64,000 bases of DNA, taken from contig JANTQA010000023.1 in the NCBI GenBank assembly GCA_027625915.1, positions 20,150,001 through 20,214,000 of the forward strand. Direction: 5' to 3'. Within the stretch, counting starts at the first letter, position 1; every line of letters begins with the position of its first letter. The notes beneath the pieces were generated by a model. It ran no database searches and was not told the DNA's origin. It saw only the letters and a list, made by a program, of their open reading frames with translations. The position numbers were made by a program, and so were the translations under genes. Below, piece by piece: positions 25,101 through 34,199 of this stretch. This stretch comes from Anaeramoeba flamelloides (taxonomy: Eukaryota > Metamonada > Anaeramoebidae).

Positions 25101-26271
25101 ACAGTAATTTCAAAAAACAAAAGTGTTGTCTGAATGAAAAAATGTTTTTTCAATTTTTGTACTATTCTTGTTGTGGGTTGATTAATTATTTTTTTTTTTG
25201 TTCTTGTCCTTTTAATATCTACATATTCGTTAAATTAGAAACCTTCTTGAAGTAATTATTGTTTGTTGAATATTGTTTCAAATAAGAGGATTCAAAAAAT
25301 CCCTTAAAACAAGAAAATATTTTTATCCATTGACTATTCCTTATAAAAATTGGAAATACAACCTTTGAAAAATAAATTTAACAAAATTTTCATTCATCTT
25401 TTCAAAAAAAAGATTCAAAAGATCTATTAAATTTTCAAATTTTTAATAGAACAAATTTGTTTTGTTTTGGTTTCTCTTTTAAAACACATACATTGAGGAT
25501 TTATTTGAAATACTCGGATTCAAAAATATTTACCTTGGAAAAGTTTTGAAAAATCGGAAATATTCTTTGTTTTTTATTCCCCAAGCTTATTTGAGACAAG
25601 ACAAAAGCAATAAAACTTTCTTCGTCTAAAAAAAAAAAAACACTTTTAAGTGGTTCAAGTGTGTTGGTAATTCTTTGTTGTTTTTTTTTATCAAAAGTTA
25701 GATAATATTTTTTTTTGTTAATTGTGTATTTATTGTTTTGTTTTTCTTCACTTGGAATAGATTTTTTCTGAAAAAAAAATTCCGATCATTGAATATTTGG
25801 AAGGGTGCTCGATAAAAAATTAAATTTTGATGTTTTTTTGGGTTGAATAAAAAAAAAAAAAATAAAAAAAAAAAAAAGGTTTCTTTTTGGTTAGGCTTGA
25901 TATGTTGCAAAAAATTACGGTGGAAAAGAATAAAAAGAAGAACGAAAATTTAAAAAAACTACCAAGTATTTACGTGGAAAAACTTATTTTGAAAATAATA
26001 AAAAAAGGAGAAAGAATAAAAATAAAAAAAAAACCGATTTGTTTTTCTTTTTGGTTATTTTTTTAATTATGAAAGAGAATCAAAAAGCCAGAACAAAAGA
26101 AAAAGACAGTTTACGTACTCTGTATCTAGGATCTTGGTAGACCTTTTTTATCGCGACAATTTTCCCTGAAGAAGTAATTTTTGCTTGATAAACGATACCA
26201 AATGCGCCTTTACCAATTTTTTTAACAAGTGTGTATTTTTCAATCTTTTTTTCTTTTTTTTTACTGCTCAT
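13149..26271 (-). CDS. GSK3/shaggy-type protein kinase, four exons
   Basis: Exons on the minus strand are 26119-26271, 21021-21104, 17050-17398 and 13149-13651. They join in phase (0, 0 and 1) into 362 residues. All introns are GT-AG: donors GTACGT, GTAAGT and GTATTT, acceptors ATAG, ATAG and ATAG. Features: Gly loop GKGAFG (about 20-25), VAIKK lysine, NREL (52-55), catalytic HRDLKPQN (136-143), DFGSAK (157-162), activation segment [11 protein letters not shown] with the GSK3 regulatory Tyr (173), then [10 protein letters not shown] and the C-lobe FFDEIRDP. Asn-Arg-Glu-Leu, the HRD Arg and the SAK Lys form the pocket that binds primed, pre-phosphorylated substrates in this family, so all three are conserved. 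The N-terminus ([14 protein letters not shown]) lacks the autoinhibitory serine motif of animal GSK3. The tail after SHLG is a Lys-rich run and may be imprecise. A further in-frame ATG lies 24 bases upstream. GSK3 kinases act in cell-fate, metabolic and cytoskeletal signalling. Confidence 0.93.
13995..14595 (+). mobile_element. SINE copy 1 with 13-bp target-site duplication
   Basis: The element body is 14008-14582 and lies in intron 3 of the GSK3-like gene, antisense to it. The 13-bp duplication AAACAATTATTTT flanks it at 13995-14007 and 14583-14595. The body starts CCATTTTTTCACTTGGCTGA, contains AAGATCAAGTGGTTAATTGC, has a long pyrimidine tract at about 14375-14425 and ends in GTAATTTACACTTCTTCCAT followed by an AATAAT tail. 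It closely matches 21834-22391 and, more distantly, 61148-61750. The last ~85 bp match the LINE end at about 20690-20775. Confidence 0.85.
15215..16062 (+). repeat. Family F dispersed repeat, copy 1
   Basis: This stretch aligns with 60201-61118. Shared phrases are AAGTTATTTCCAAAAAAGCA near the start, GGGAAAATTTATTTT, TATCTTTATT..AGCTCAAT, TTTCTTTTTGATT, and a common end with ATTCAAT.GGTATTAAT and TTTACGAATAG. The two copies carry different insertions (15487-15785 here). No protein frame is visible, so the family is unclassified. Confidence 0.55.
15487..15785. mobile_element. Inverted-repeat element with near-perfect 58-bp ends
   Basis: The arms 15487-15544 and 15728-15785 are inverted copies of each other, starting TTAAGG and containing TTATCTAAAATAAAGCCACC and GTGGTGGTCTTACG. 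A third, single arm lies at 26653-26707. The element sits inside a family F repeat. The terminal TTAA could be a target-site duplication (piggyBac-like) or contain a TA duplication; the sequence does not decide. Confidence 0.75.
16488..17008. mobile_element. Family C Tc1/mariner-like element, decayed copy
   Basis: Aligns through its length with 23713-24248 (shared ACATTTCAAAGAATCACAAT / TTCCAAAGAATCACAATA, TACAATTTCATTCAAATTGG, TTACGTTAGATC-like, TAACCTTTTAT.GA.GATCAA) and so with the better-preserved 39107-39640 and 59601-60125 copies. Its ends are worn. It lies in GSK3 intron 3, ending about 40 bp from exon 3. Confidence 0.55.
17510..17745. mobile_element. Family E palindromic element, copy 1
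   Basis: Starts with GTAGCGTGCCTAAGTTTTCC and ends with ATCATGGAAAACCTAACTAC, an imperfect inverted repeat. Inside is the family E core GAGTTGAGTAAAATC..TGATTTTATACTATTC. Related stretches occur at 20068-20340, 22590-22812 and 27060-27560. It lies in GSK3 intron 2. Confidence 0.5.
18560..20780 (+). mobile_element. LINE (non-LTR retrotransposon), degenerate
   Basis: A reverse transcriptase can be read in pieces, antisense within GSK3 intron 2. [15 protein letters not shown] near 18977 is the RT N-terminal motif and FNLGFRKK follows at about 19070. [11 protein letters not shown] (about 19195) is the first catalytic Asp motif; [10 protein letters not shown] (about 19318) is the GxPQG-type motif; MFADDLILI (about 19410) is the FADD catalytic box. 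A C-terminal zinc knuckle C-x2-C...H-x4-C (CPLCLKYEQ, then HFLWVC) lies at about 20510-20575. The frame is broken by several shifts and stops and interrupted by a family E element at 20068-20340. The 3' end (GTTTAATTTACACTTCTTC) matches the SINE ends in this window. The 5' limit is approximate. Confidence 0.85.
20068..20340. mobile_element. Family E palindromic element inserted in the LINE
   Basis: Left side GTGTAGTTAGTTTTTTTTTT and right side AACCTAGTCACTTGATGGCA are imperfect inverted repeats with AATTTC..GAAATT stems. The phrase CCATTAGG.TTT.TTGAGT recurs at 27250. It separates the RT part of the LINE from its zinc-knuckle part. Confidence 0.5.
21815..22410 (+). mobile_element. SINE copy 2 with 19-bp target-site duplication
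   Basis: The element body is 21834-22391 in GSK3 intron 1, antisense to the gene. A perfect 19-bp duplication, AAAATAAAATCCAAATTTT, flanks it (21815-21833 and 22392-22410), which shows recent insertion. The body matches copy 1 closely, including TTAATTGCTAATACTGACAC and ACGATCCCCAAGTGAACATT. It ends in the LINE-like tail GAAATCTATGATTTTACGCT ... GTAATTTACACTTCTTCCAT. Confidence 0.9.
22590..22812. mobile_element. Family E palindromic elements in tandem
   Basis: A near-perfect hairpin centred near 22750: AGATTTTCCAGAATTTAAAA on one side and TTTTAAATTCTGGAAAAGCT on the other. A second related half unit (ATTTTACTCTATTC, GAATTCTTGAAAAGCTAG) lies just upstream at 22625-22660. The repeated phrase AGGCACTTGACG flanks the hairpin on both sides. 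Located in GSK3 intron 1. Confidence 0.65.
23590..24913. mobile_element. Foldback element with ~120-bp arms and a nested element
   Basis: The arm 23590-23712 (AATTGCCAACATTAGTAAAA, GAAGATAATAAGAATCCAAA, TAAGAAGTATA.TATCTAAC) returns inverted at about 24783-24913. Between the arms is a family C element (23713-24248) and about 530 bp of unassigned sequence. Similarity outside the arms (AAAAGTGTTGTC at 23560 and 25120) suggests a larger composite. Located in GSK3 intron 1. Confidence 0.65.
23713..24248. mobile_element. Family C Tc1/mariner-like element, nested copy
   Basis: Bounded by TA at 23711-23712 and 24249-24250. Left end AACTAAAATTCAAAATTTTC, right end AAAATTTTGAATTGGGGTT, matching the family C ends at 59601 and 60125. 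The interior includes TATCTAACCTTTTATCGATC. No intact transposase. Confidence 0.65.
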
Positions 26272-27059
26272 AAATATATTCGTTATTAATAACAAGTGAG
26301 ATTACAAAGAGATCTGAAAATGTCTGAATTTGTGTAAAAAATAAGTTTTTTCAAAGAAAAAAAAAATGAAAAGAAGAAAGTATGGGATTAAAGAAAGGGT
26401 AATTAAGTAAAATTTGATTTTGTTTAAAACTCTTCAATATTGGACAAACTTTGAAGACTTTGATTTGGAAAAAAAATTAAATCTTTTTTCAAAATTTATT
26501 TTTTGTACTCAAAATATTCTTATTTTTCATTTTTTTCAGTTGCAATAAACAAAAAAAGTGAACATTCAAAGAAAATTATCTCTCTTTTCCTTTTTAAGAA
26601 CTTGAACAAATAAAATCATAAAGATGTGGGATATTTACGGATGATTATTGATTTAAGGACTATCTAAAATAAAGCCACCAGGATGTCTTACAAATTAAAA
26701 CATCAGATCAATTACACTCTAAAAGGAAATAAATTTCCACACTTCAAAAAAAAAAAAAAAAACAATTTGTTATAAATTGGAGAAATATAAATATTTGGGA
26801 ATTTAAAATAAGAAACAATTAATTTTTTTATAAAACAGAAATTTTTGAAATATCGATAAATTTTATTTTTATTTATTAGGGGACTAGCCGCTAATATTTT
26901 TAGTCACCAATTTCTAAATAAGGATTCCTTATCTAGAAATATGTTTTATATTGAAAATAAACTAGTGTATTCAAATCTAAGTAATTTACAAAAAATTTCT
27001 CAATCTCTATTAAATTTAATTACAAACATTTTATTGAGATTAATCACTTAAATTTAACA
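26272..27059. other. Upstream region of GSK3-like gene
   Basis: Apart from the solo arm at 26653-26707, no recognisable feature. It should contain the promoter of the GSK3-like gene; no motif can be singled out. Confidence 0.4.
26653..26707 (+). repeat. Solo arm of the 15487-type inverted-repeat element
   Basis: TTAAGGACTATCTAAAATAA, then AGCCACCAGGATGTCTTAC and AATTAAAACATCA, match the 58-bp arm of 15487-15785 with a few changes. I see no partner arm nearby. It lies about 380 bp upstream of the GSK3-like start. Confidence 0.7.
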
Positions 27060-27560
27060 AAAAAACTATACAATTCTCTTTCGTTTTTCTAAAATTTAAA
27101 AGATTTTGTATAATAATTGATTTTACTCTCTTCTCTTGAATTCTGGAAAAATTAAGTTCGAGTTTTTTTTTTTTTTTTTTGAAATGAAAAGAAAATTTGG
27201 TAAATTTACCCTTTCTTTTCTTAAAGATAACAAATCACATAAAAAACCACCATTAGGGTTTATTGAGTCTTCCGTTTATTTGTAAAATCAATATATTTTT
27301 TAGATTAAAAATAAAACCACAAAAAATTAAAACAATTATGTTTTAATGACATTTGGAAAGAAATAGAAAATTTATTAAATTTTCTTTTCATTTCAAAAAA
27401 AAAAAAAAACCAAAAAAACTTGATTTTAATTTTTCTAGAATTCAAAAAAATAGTTTAAAGTCAATGATTTTTCTAAATTATTACAACTTCTGGAAGAATT
27501 ATATACTTTTCGAAACCTTACAACATTCTAACACATTTCCCAACCCCCTAATTGTTTCTT
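27060..27560. mobile_element. Family E-related palindromic sequences, decayed
   Basis: Contains CTAAAATTTAAAAGATTTTG..ATTGATTTTACTCT and GAATTCTGGAAAAATTAAG (27090-27155), then CCATTAGGGTTTATTGAGT and TAAAATCAATATATTTT (27252-27300), and CTAGAATTCAAAAAAATAG / CTTACAACATTCTAACAC (27435-27535). All are variants of the family E phrases at 17510, 20068 and 22590. Another short piece lies at 27985-28060. Confidence 0.4.
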
Positions 27561-28677
27561 TAGAAATTTTAATTAAAACTTTTATAAGGGTTTATTATTC
27601 ACTAGAATAAATAAAGTTATTTTTTTTTAAAAAAAAAAAAGATTGAAAAATAAATCTATTATAAACGCTTGATAATAAAGATACTGGTACTTTTTTGTTT
27701 ATAAAATTTCCAATATTATTATTATTTAAAATGTTAGATGTATTAATTTTTTTAATTCAGATATCAAGGTTTTACCATTATTTTCATTAACTGTAAAGTT
27801 CCAAAGAAAATGACACAAATCTTCGAAGGTATTTGTATTATTTATTATTTTTAGTAATTTACATTATTTTGATTTCTTGTTTAATGGTATAAGAACACCT
27901 GTTTCGATAATTTGTGAAATTCCCTAGTTTCTAAATAGAAGTTGAACCTTTATTGTACAAGATATTTTTTGTTATTAAGTTTTACAGAACTCAGAATAAT
28001 TTAGTAAAATTAAATATTTTACTCAATTCCTTTAACTTCTGAAAAATCTAAAGACACTTCCAACTTTAACTATTTTTGAATTAATTAATTTGATAAATAT
28101 TTGAAACATCTACCAAAATATTTCATGTTTTTGATTTTTAATTCATATTTTGGAATTATTTTATAAAAAAGAAACAAAAATTAATTCAGTATGGATAAAA
28201 GTATTTTTTAGAAAATTTAAATTAATTTAAAATTTAACAAAAATTTTAAGTTTTGAAAATTTAATTAAATTTCTTCCTTTTATAAAAAAAAAGTTTTGGA
28301 GAAGGTTTATTAAGTTTTAAATTATTGTAAAATTTTCAATTTTTTAAGGAAATTTAATTTCTTTATATTACCAAACTTTAGATTTACAACTCTAAAAAAT
28401 GGGGAAAATGATTATCTTTTCTCTAGGTGTAAGGTTATGATGTTTTACTTCTTAATTGATTGATTTTTGGCTTCGTATCACTTTTAATACTTTTATAATA
28501 TTTGTCAAAAATAGAATAATTCTTTTTTTTATTCCTAAAGTTAGGGTTGTGGGTTTAAGGTTAATACATGGACAGATATTTAATAAAAGAAAAATTTATA
28601 ATTGAGTTGTTAATTGAAATTAATTATTTCAGCATTTACTCAAATATCTAAAAATACAAAATAATTTTTAACATTTT
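27561..28677. other. Intergenic, AT-rich
   Basis: No gene recognised. A short family E-like hairpin (TTTAGTAAAATTAAATATTT, then TACTCAATTCC) is at about 27990-28060. Confidence 0.4.
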
Positions 28678-29020
28678 TACTGTTGTTATACTAATACATA
28701 TATGTTTGGTAAAAGTATGTCTTTCAAAATAAAAAAAGCAGTTTCTTTTTTCTTGAAAGATTACCTATTTATTAAATGATAAAAGTAACACACAATAAAG
28801 AATAAACAAATATTCTATTTATTTCTTAAAGTATTATCATTCAAAAATAAAATTCTAAAAAATAAAATATCAAATTATTAAATCTATCTCAATAAAATGG
28901 ATTTAATTTTTAAAATAAACATTTTATCTTTAGAAAAATAAAAAATTTCAAAATAATTGAGAAAATTACGAACAATTTTGAACAATTTCGATTCATAATT
29001 TAAAACTTTCGTCAAAGATC
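28678..29020. mobile_element. Family D element, decayed copy
   Basis: Aligns with 45521-45987 over ATGTCTTTCAAAATAAAAAA, TTTATTTCTTAAAGTATTAT, CATTCAAAAATAAAATTCTA and AATTTCAAAATAATTGAGAA. The right end is not clear. Confidence 0.4.
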
Positions 29021-29819
29021 TAAGGGGTTTATCTCCAAATTGTATTTAACATTATAAATACTATTGTACACTGGAGTAGATATTGTATTGGAAAAAGAAA
29101 AAAAAAAGAAATAAATTCACAAGTTGTAAATCGAGATACGGATTTTTTACAAACAATACCCAATTTCGGAATAAATAAAAAAATATTTTTTAAAAGTATC
29201 AAATAAAATCAAACAACAATAAAAATTTCTAATTGACAACGCAAAAAAACCAAAATAAATTATTCCTTTACCTTCTAATCTTTTAGTCTTACCTACTTCA
29301 ATTCCAAAATTCCAAAAAAAAAAATCAAAAAAAAATAAATACAAAAAAGAGAAATTCAATTTTTTTCCAATAATAAAATAAATATAAAGTTCAAGATCGA
29401 TCAATTAAAAATCAAATTAACAAGTCACTACACCTCACACAAAATAATCTTTTTTTAAAAATTCATAGATCATAAACCGTAAGATAATTTATTTGGTAAA
29501 TATTGTGAAATTGTAAGAAAAAAAAATAATTAATTGATAATTAACCTTTTTAACACTCTACAAGGTTGACGAACATTCTCATTCATTTTAAAAAAATTGT
29601 TAGTAAATTCAAGTACTTTTCCTAATGTAAAAAATGCATTGAATAAAAAACACTTTTTTTTCAAATTTTGCACTTTTTCAGAGTTACCCAATTGATTTTT
29701 TCTTCGAAGAAATTTGAGTACCAAATAGCTCTCATAAATCTTTAGTTGAACCCAAACTAATCTCGAATAACTCAAAATTAGAATTCTAATCAAATAAACA
29801 ATTATTGAATAATGGAAAA
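29021..29819. other. Upstream region of coiled-coil gene
   Basis: No gene is supported. The two small minus-strand frames here lack any family signature. This segment should hold the promoter of the gene starting at 29820. Confidence 0.4.
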
Positions 29820-32800
29820 ATGTATCATTTTTTTATTAAATCGACCATAAAAATTATTCCTTGCTGGATGTCGGTGGTCAAATCAACAAAGAATGAAGAA
29901 AGATACCAAAAACAAATCGAGACAATGTGTAAGGATTTAGATCCTGTCACCCTTTATTCTGAAAAAATAGATCTCGAAGAGCAATTACGAATTTCCAAAG
30001 AAAGCCAAACAAACGATGAAAATAAAGTCTCTCATTTAGAAACAAAACTTAGGCTTACAAAGGAGAAACTGATTGAATCTGAACAAACCATTGAACGATC
30101 TTTCAAAAAAACAAAAGCATTTGAAGAAAAAACAAAAACACAAGAAAAAGAATTAATCAAAATTCAAGAAGAAAACAAAAAACTTCGGGAGCAATTCCAA
30201 AGCATGGAAACAAAGTTTCAAATCTTTAATTCAATCAAGACGATCGGACTGGAAGATTTAAAGCAAAAAGTAATTACCTTAGAGCTCGAGTTGAAAAACG
30301 AGAGAGAACAAAATCATAACAAGCAAATTGAATTCGAAAAGAATTTACAAACCGATTACCAATTAAAGAACAGCCAACTAAACCTTGAGACTAACAAATC
30401 GAAAGAAAAAATCAATGATCTTGAATTGCATGTTCAATCACTCCTCAAGGAAAGAGACTTTTGGAAAACATTGGTTAATGCACGATCCAAAGAAAAAGAA
30501 AAAGAAAAAGAAAAAAAAATAATGAGCATGGAAATCGAAATAGAAATGGATCAAGATCAAGACAAACAAAAACAAAAACACAAACAAAACAAATTAATAA
30601 GTAATTACGAAAACCAAAATATGCTAACGATGATTCCGGTTTCACGTTTTGAACAAATGAAAAAAACACTTCGAACAGAATATTTAAATTTAAAGCAATC
30701 TTTAGAAAGGGTGCGTAAAGAATTGTTACGGGAAAAGGAGACATCTGAAATTCGAAAAAGGAAAGTAGACCATTTACATTTACGGGAACAACAATTATTA
30801 AAGAATCTTGAGTCGAGCAATAAGGATCAAGTGAAGATCAAAAGAATTGTTGAGGGGTTTGAAAAGGAGCAGAACAGATTAGAAAGGACGATTCTAAACC
30901 AAGAGGAGATTATTAAAGACTTAAATGAGGATTTAACAAAGATCAAACAGAATAATTCACAAAAAGAGGAAGGGATTGAAAAGTATAAATTCCAAATAGA
31001 GCAATTGGAAAAAAGACAAAAATCATTAATTGATGAGTTACATCGCAAATCCGAATTATTATTTGGCATGAAGGAGGCCAAAATAGATATGAATAATAAA
31101 TTAAGATTTGAAAGGGACGAATTGAAAAATGATTTAATAAAAAGCGAAAACCAATGCAAAGGCCAGATTAGGCAAATTAAAACTTTAGACGAAAGGTTAG
31201 TTGAATTCGACAAAATGTTGAATGAAAACAAGACATTAAATGAACAGATTGAAGAATTAAATGAAAATTTAATCAAAATTAAGGATCAAAATGGATTTTT
31301 TGAAAAGGAATTAGAATTTATTAAAAACTCTACAAATAACGAACAAAAGACTATTTTAAATTTATATGAAAAATTAGATCAAGCCTCAGGTGACAATAAT
31401 AATTTAAAAATTGAGTTATTAAAAATTACTCGGCTTGAAGAAAAAATAAATCGAATTGAAAATGAAAAATTGAAATTAAAGCAATCCTTAGAAAAGGAAA
31501 GAAAATCCTCTGATCGATTATTGAATTCTCTTTCCAATACAGAAAAGAGAGCCATCGAATTGGAAAGGCGTTTATTAAAAATTAAACAACTTGAAAGCAA
31601 TGTTTCCGAATTGCAAACTAATTTAAAAAAATCAAAAGATTTAATATCTAGTCTTCGTGTGGAAAAAAAGAAATACCAGCAGCAAAAATCGGAAATCCAA
31701 GATAGATTAGATCAGCAAGTGTTAAAGCATAGCCAAGATTTGCAACGATTACAAAAATTAAAACAGCACATCAAAGAATATGAACAGAATAGCGATTATA
31801 ATAGTATTACGGAAAATAAAAAGAAAATGGGAATGGAACTGGAAGAAGAAATAAATGCGAAGAATGACGATAACAACAATAATGGGGGTAATAATAATAA
31901 TAATAATAATAATTTCCATATAATATTGGAATTAAAAAAAAAAGTAGAAAAAATGAAAAACAATAATGAAAAACTTCAAAATGAAATAAATATATATAAA
32001 GAAAAATTTTTCACTAATAATGGTAATGAAAAAATGGTTTCCAAAAATGAACAATTATTATCAGAAAGTAATAAAAAATTCAGACAAGAAAACAAAAAAA
32101 TCAATTTAAAATTTTCAAAATTTGAAGAAAGATTAAAATTACAAAAAACGAACCATAATAAATTAAAAAAACAATTTGCAATGGTTAATAAAGAAAAGAT
32201 CAATTTAGAAAATGAAAAGAAATTACTTCAAGACGAAATCTCGGGTTGGGGGAGAAAAGTGGATGAAATGCTAAATCAATATTATTCCAAAAAGGAATTT
32301 AAATTATTAAAAAAACAAATAACTGAAAAAAATGAAGAAATAAATAATTTAAAAAATCAAATCAATGAAAATCAAAAAATGAAAAATCAAATAGAAGATC
32401 AATATTTAAAAAAAATATCTGAAAATGAAAGAAAATTCCAAAAGGAACTTTTAGAATTAAAAAGACAATCAAAACTTGAAATTAATAAAATCCAAAGTGG
32501 AGAAAATGACAAAATGAATGAAGTCATAGAAACAGAAAAAAGTAAATTGAATTTAATTCATAAAACAAAACTTGAATCGTTGAACCAAAAGTTTTTAAAT
32601 GATCAACAAAAAATAAAAAAAGAAAACGTCGCAAAAGTTAATGAAAAAATCATCAAAAACAACCAATTGGTCAATGATAAAAAGAAACTGAAGGAACAAT
32701 TGAAAGCATTTGAATCAAACAAAAAAAAGGAAATGAAGACTTTAATCAATAAACATAAAATGGAGTTGATCAAGAAATTAAACGAGCAGAAATTAAGCCT

Positions 32801-33398
32801 TTCAAAGCAAAATATTCAAAAAATGCAAGAGAAAGAAATTGGCTTAAATAAGAAATTTGAAAAGGAATTAAACAAAAAGGAAGAAGAAATTAGTATATTA
32901 AAAATAAACTCAACGTCCAATTTAAAAGGGGACAATATTGGTTCCCAGCAACAGCAACAAAAACAACAGCAGCAAGAATTGGTGAAAAAAGTTCAAAATA
33001 AATTAATCGAAGAATTTAAAAAAAAATTGAAAGAAAAAGAGAAAAATAAACAAAAGGAAATTCAAAAAATTAAAAATGATTATGAAAAAAAAATTCAAAA
33101 TTTAATTCTTCAAGAAAAGGAAAAAGAAAAAATTGTTAATGAAAAAAATACTAAAATGAAATCTCAAATAAATCGATCAATAAAATCTGACCAAGTGTTA
33201 AACAAAGCAAAAAGTTTAGTTGGGTTGTCAATCCAAACTATTTATCAAATGAAATCTAAATTAGATCATAAAAACAATTTAGATTTGGATAATAAAAGGA
33301 AATTCGACCAATTAAATCAGCCTAAAGATTCAGAAATTGATTTAGATTTACAGGCAAATCGCAAAATTTTTCGATCAAACAAATCTAATGAAAATTAA
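29820..33398 (+). CDS. Large coiled-coil protein, 1192 residues
   Basis: A single long exon. From about residue 30 to 1130 the protein is almost unbroken coiled coil: Glu/Lys/Gln-rich heptads with few Pro or Gly. Breaks occur at a low-complexity KEKEKEKE segment (about 220), an Asn-rich run (about 690-705) and a Gln-rich run (about 1040-1060). The C-terminus (SLVGLSIQTIYQMKSKLD onward) is non-repetitive. I do not recognise the family. Long rods of this sort serve in the nuclear pore basket (TPR/Mlp), Golgi tethers or centrosome-like structures; the segment LQSLLKERDFW-like near residue 215 is mildly reminiscent of TPR, but this is weak. An in-frame stop at 29787 precedes the first ATG (29820); a second ATG at 29868 (MSVVKSTK) is also plausible as the start. 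The 3' flank has a CTT/CAT triplet run. Confidence 0.85.
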   Translation: MYHFFIKSTIKIIPCWMSVVKSTKNEERYQKQIETMCKDLDPVTLYSEKIDLEEQLRISKESQTNDENKVSHLETKLRLTKEKLIESEQTIERSFKKTKAFEEKTKTQEKELIKIQEENKKLREQFQSMETKFQIFNSIKTIGLEDLKQKVITLELELKNEREQNHNKQIEFEKNLQTDYQLKNSQLNLETNKSKEKINDLELHVQSLLKERDFWKTLVNARSKEKEKEKEKKIMSMEIEIEMDQDQDKQKQKHKQNKLISNYENQNMLTMIPVSRFEQMKKTLRTEYLNLKQSLERVRKELLREKETSEIRKRKVDHLHLREQQLLKNLESSNKDQVKIKRIVEGFEKEQNRLERTILNQEEIIKDLNEDLTKIKQNNSQKEEGIEKYKFQIEQLEKRQKSLIDELHRKSELLFGMKEAKIDMNNKLRFERDELKNDLIKSENQCKGQIRQIKTLDERLVEFDKMLNENKTLNEQIEELNENLIKIKDQNGFFEKELEFIKNSTNNEQKTILNLYEKLDQASGDNNNLKIELLKITRLEEKINRIENEKLKLKQSLEKERKSSDRLLNSLSNTEKRAIELERRLLKIKQLESNVSELQTNLKKSKDLISSLRVEKKKYQQQKSEIQDRLDQQVLKHSQDLQRLQKLKQHIKEYEQNSDYNSITENKKKMGMELEEEINAKNDDNNNNGGNNNNNNNNFHIILELKKKVEKMKNNNEKLQNEINIYKEKFFTNNGNEKMVSKNEQLLSESNKKFRQENKKINLKFSKFEERLKLQKTNHNKLKKQFAMVNKEKINLENEKKLLQDEISGWGRKVDEMLNQYYSKKEFKLLKKQITEKNEEINNLKNQINENQKMKNQIEDQYLKKISENERKFQKELLELKRQSKLEINKIQSGENDKMNEVIETEKSKLNLIHKTKLESLNQKFLNDQQKIKKENVAKVNEKIIKNNQLVNDKKKLKEQLKAFESNKKKEMKTLINKHKMELIKKLNEQKLSLSKQNIQKMQEKEIGLNKKFEKELNKKEEEISILKINSTSNLKGDNIGSQQQQQKQQQQELVKKVQNKLIEEFKKKLKEKEKNKQKEIQKIKNDYEKKIQNLILQEKEKEKIVNEKNTKMKSQINRSIKSDQVLNKAKSLVGLSIQTIYQMKSKLDHKNNLDLDNKRKFDQLNQPKDSEIDLDLQANRKIFRSNKSNEN

Positions 33399-34199
33399 TT
33401 GTTTTTCTTCTTCATCATCTTCTTCTTCATCTTCTTCTTGGAAATTAATATTAACGTTTATGTTTTAACCTTTTTATTTTTTATTTCCATTTTCTCATTT
33501 TATTCAACAATATAATATTTCGTTAAATAGATATTCTTTTCATTTAGTACTTTGAAATAAATATTTTAAAGAATTTATTTTTTTTGGTTTTGATCTAGAG
33601 TGTTTTATTTTGCATTTTTTTTAGGTAATTTTTGTCAATCAAGTTTTAAAGTGGAGAATTTGAAATTAAATTTGAATTCTTCTCATGTTTTATTAAATAT
33701 GTCAGTTTCAATAATTAAGTTGAATGACCATTTTCACAAGAAGATGGTGATTCGCAAATTAGCTCTATTATCACCTCATTGTTCATTAATGATACAACCG
33801 TAATATCATAACAATTTACTTCCAAAGTGTAAAACTGAAAACAAAAAAATACTTTTTTTATTAAAAGTATTTGGAAATTTGTTGGATTTTGAACATTTCA
33901 AAACAGAATAAAAATCAGGTTACGTGAAGACCTGACTTTTAACACAATTTTCACACATGAATTATTGTTTTTAAAACTTGGGTACATTTTTCTCTTTTTT
34001 GAACAAGTTCAAAATTTAACCAATTTCTGAATTATTTTAATAAAAAAATATATTTTCTTTGGATGAAAAATGAAATCTTTTTGTTTTTGAAGGTAGTATA
34101 TTAAAAGTACACATAAATAATGACACTCAAAGTTTTACAAGTTTCTACATATTCTGCATATTTAGTCAATATATGTGTTATCCTAAGAGTTTTTATATA
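33399..34199. other. 3' flank of coiled-coil gene and spacer
   Basis: Begins with a CTTCTT/CATCTT triplet tract (33405-33440) in the likely 3' UTR. A small open frame at 33600-33803 has a non-ATG start and no family signature. A short hairpin (ATCAGGT...ACCTGAC) is at about 33916-33942. Nothing else is supported. Confidence 0.4.

Noticed and set aside
26760-26810. Possible further LINE fragment (AAATATTTGGGAATTT phrase)
   Set aside because: Only one short AT-rich phrase matches; no flanking similarity to the LINE.
29820-33398. Firm assignment as nuclear pore TPR/Mlp
   Set aside because: Only general coiled-coil character and one weak phrase support it; any long rod protein would look similar.
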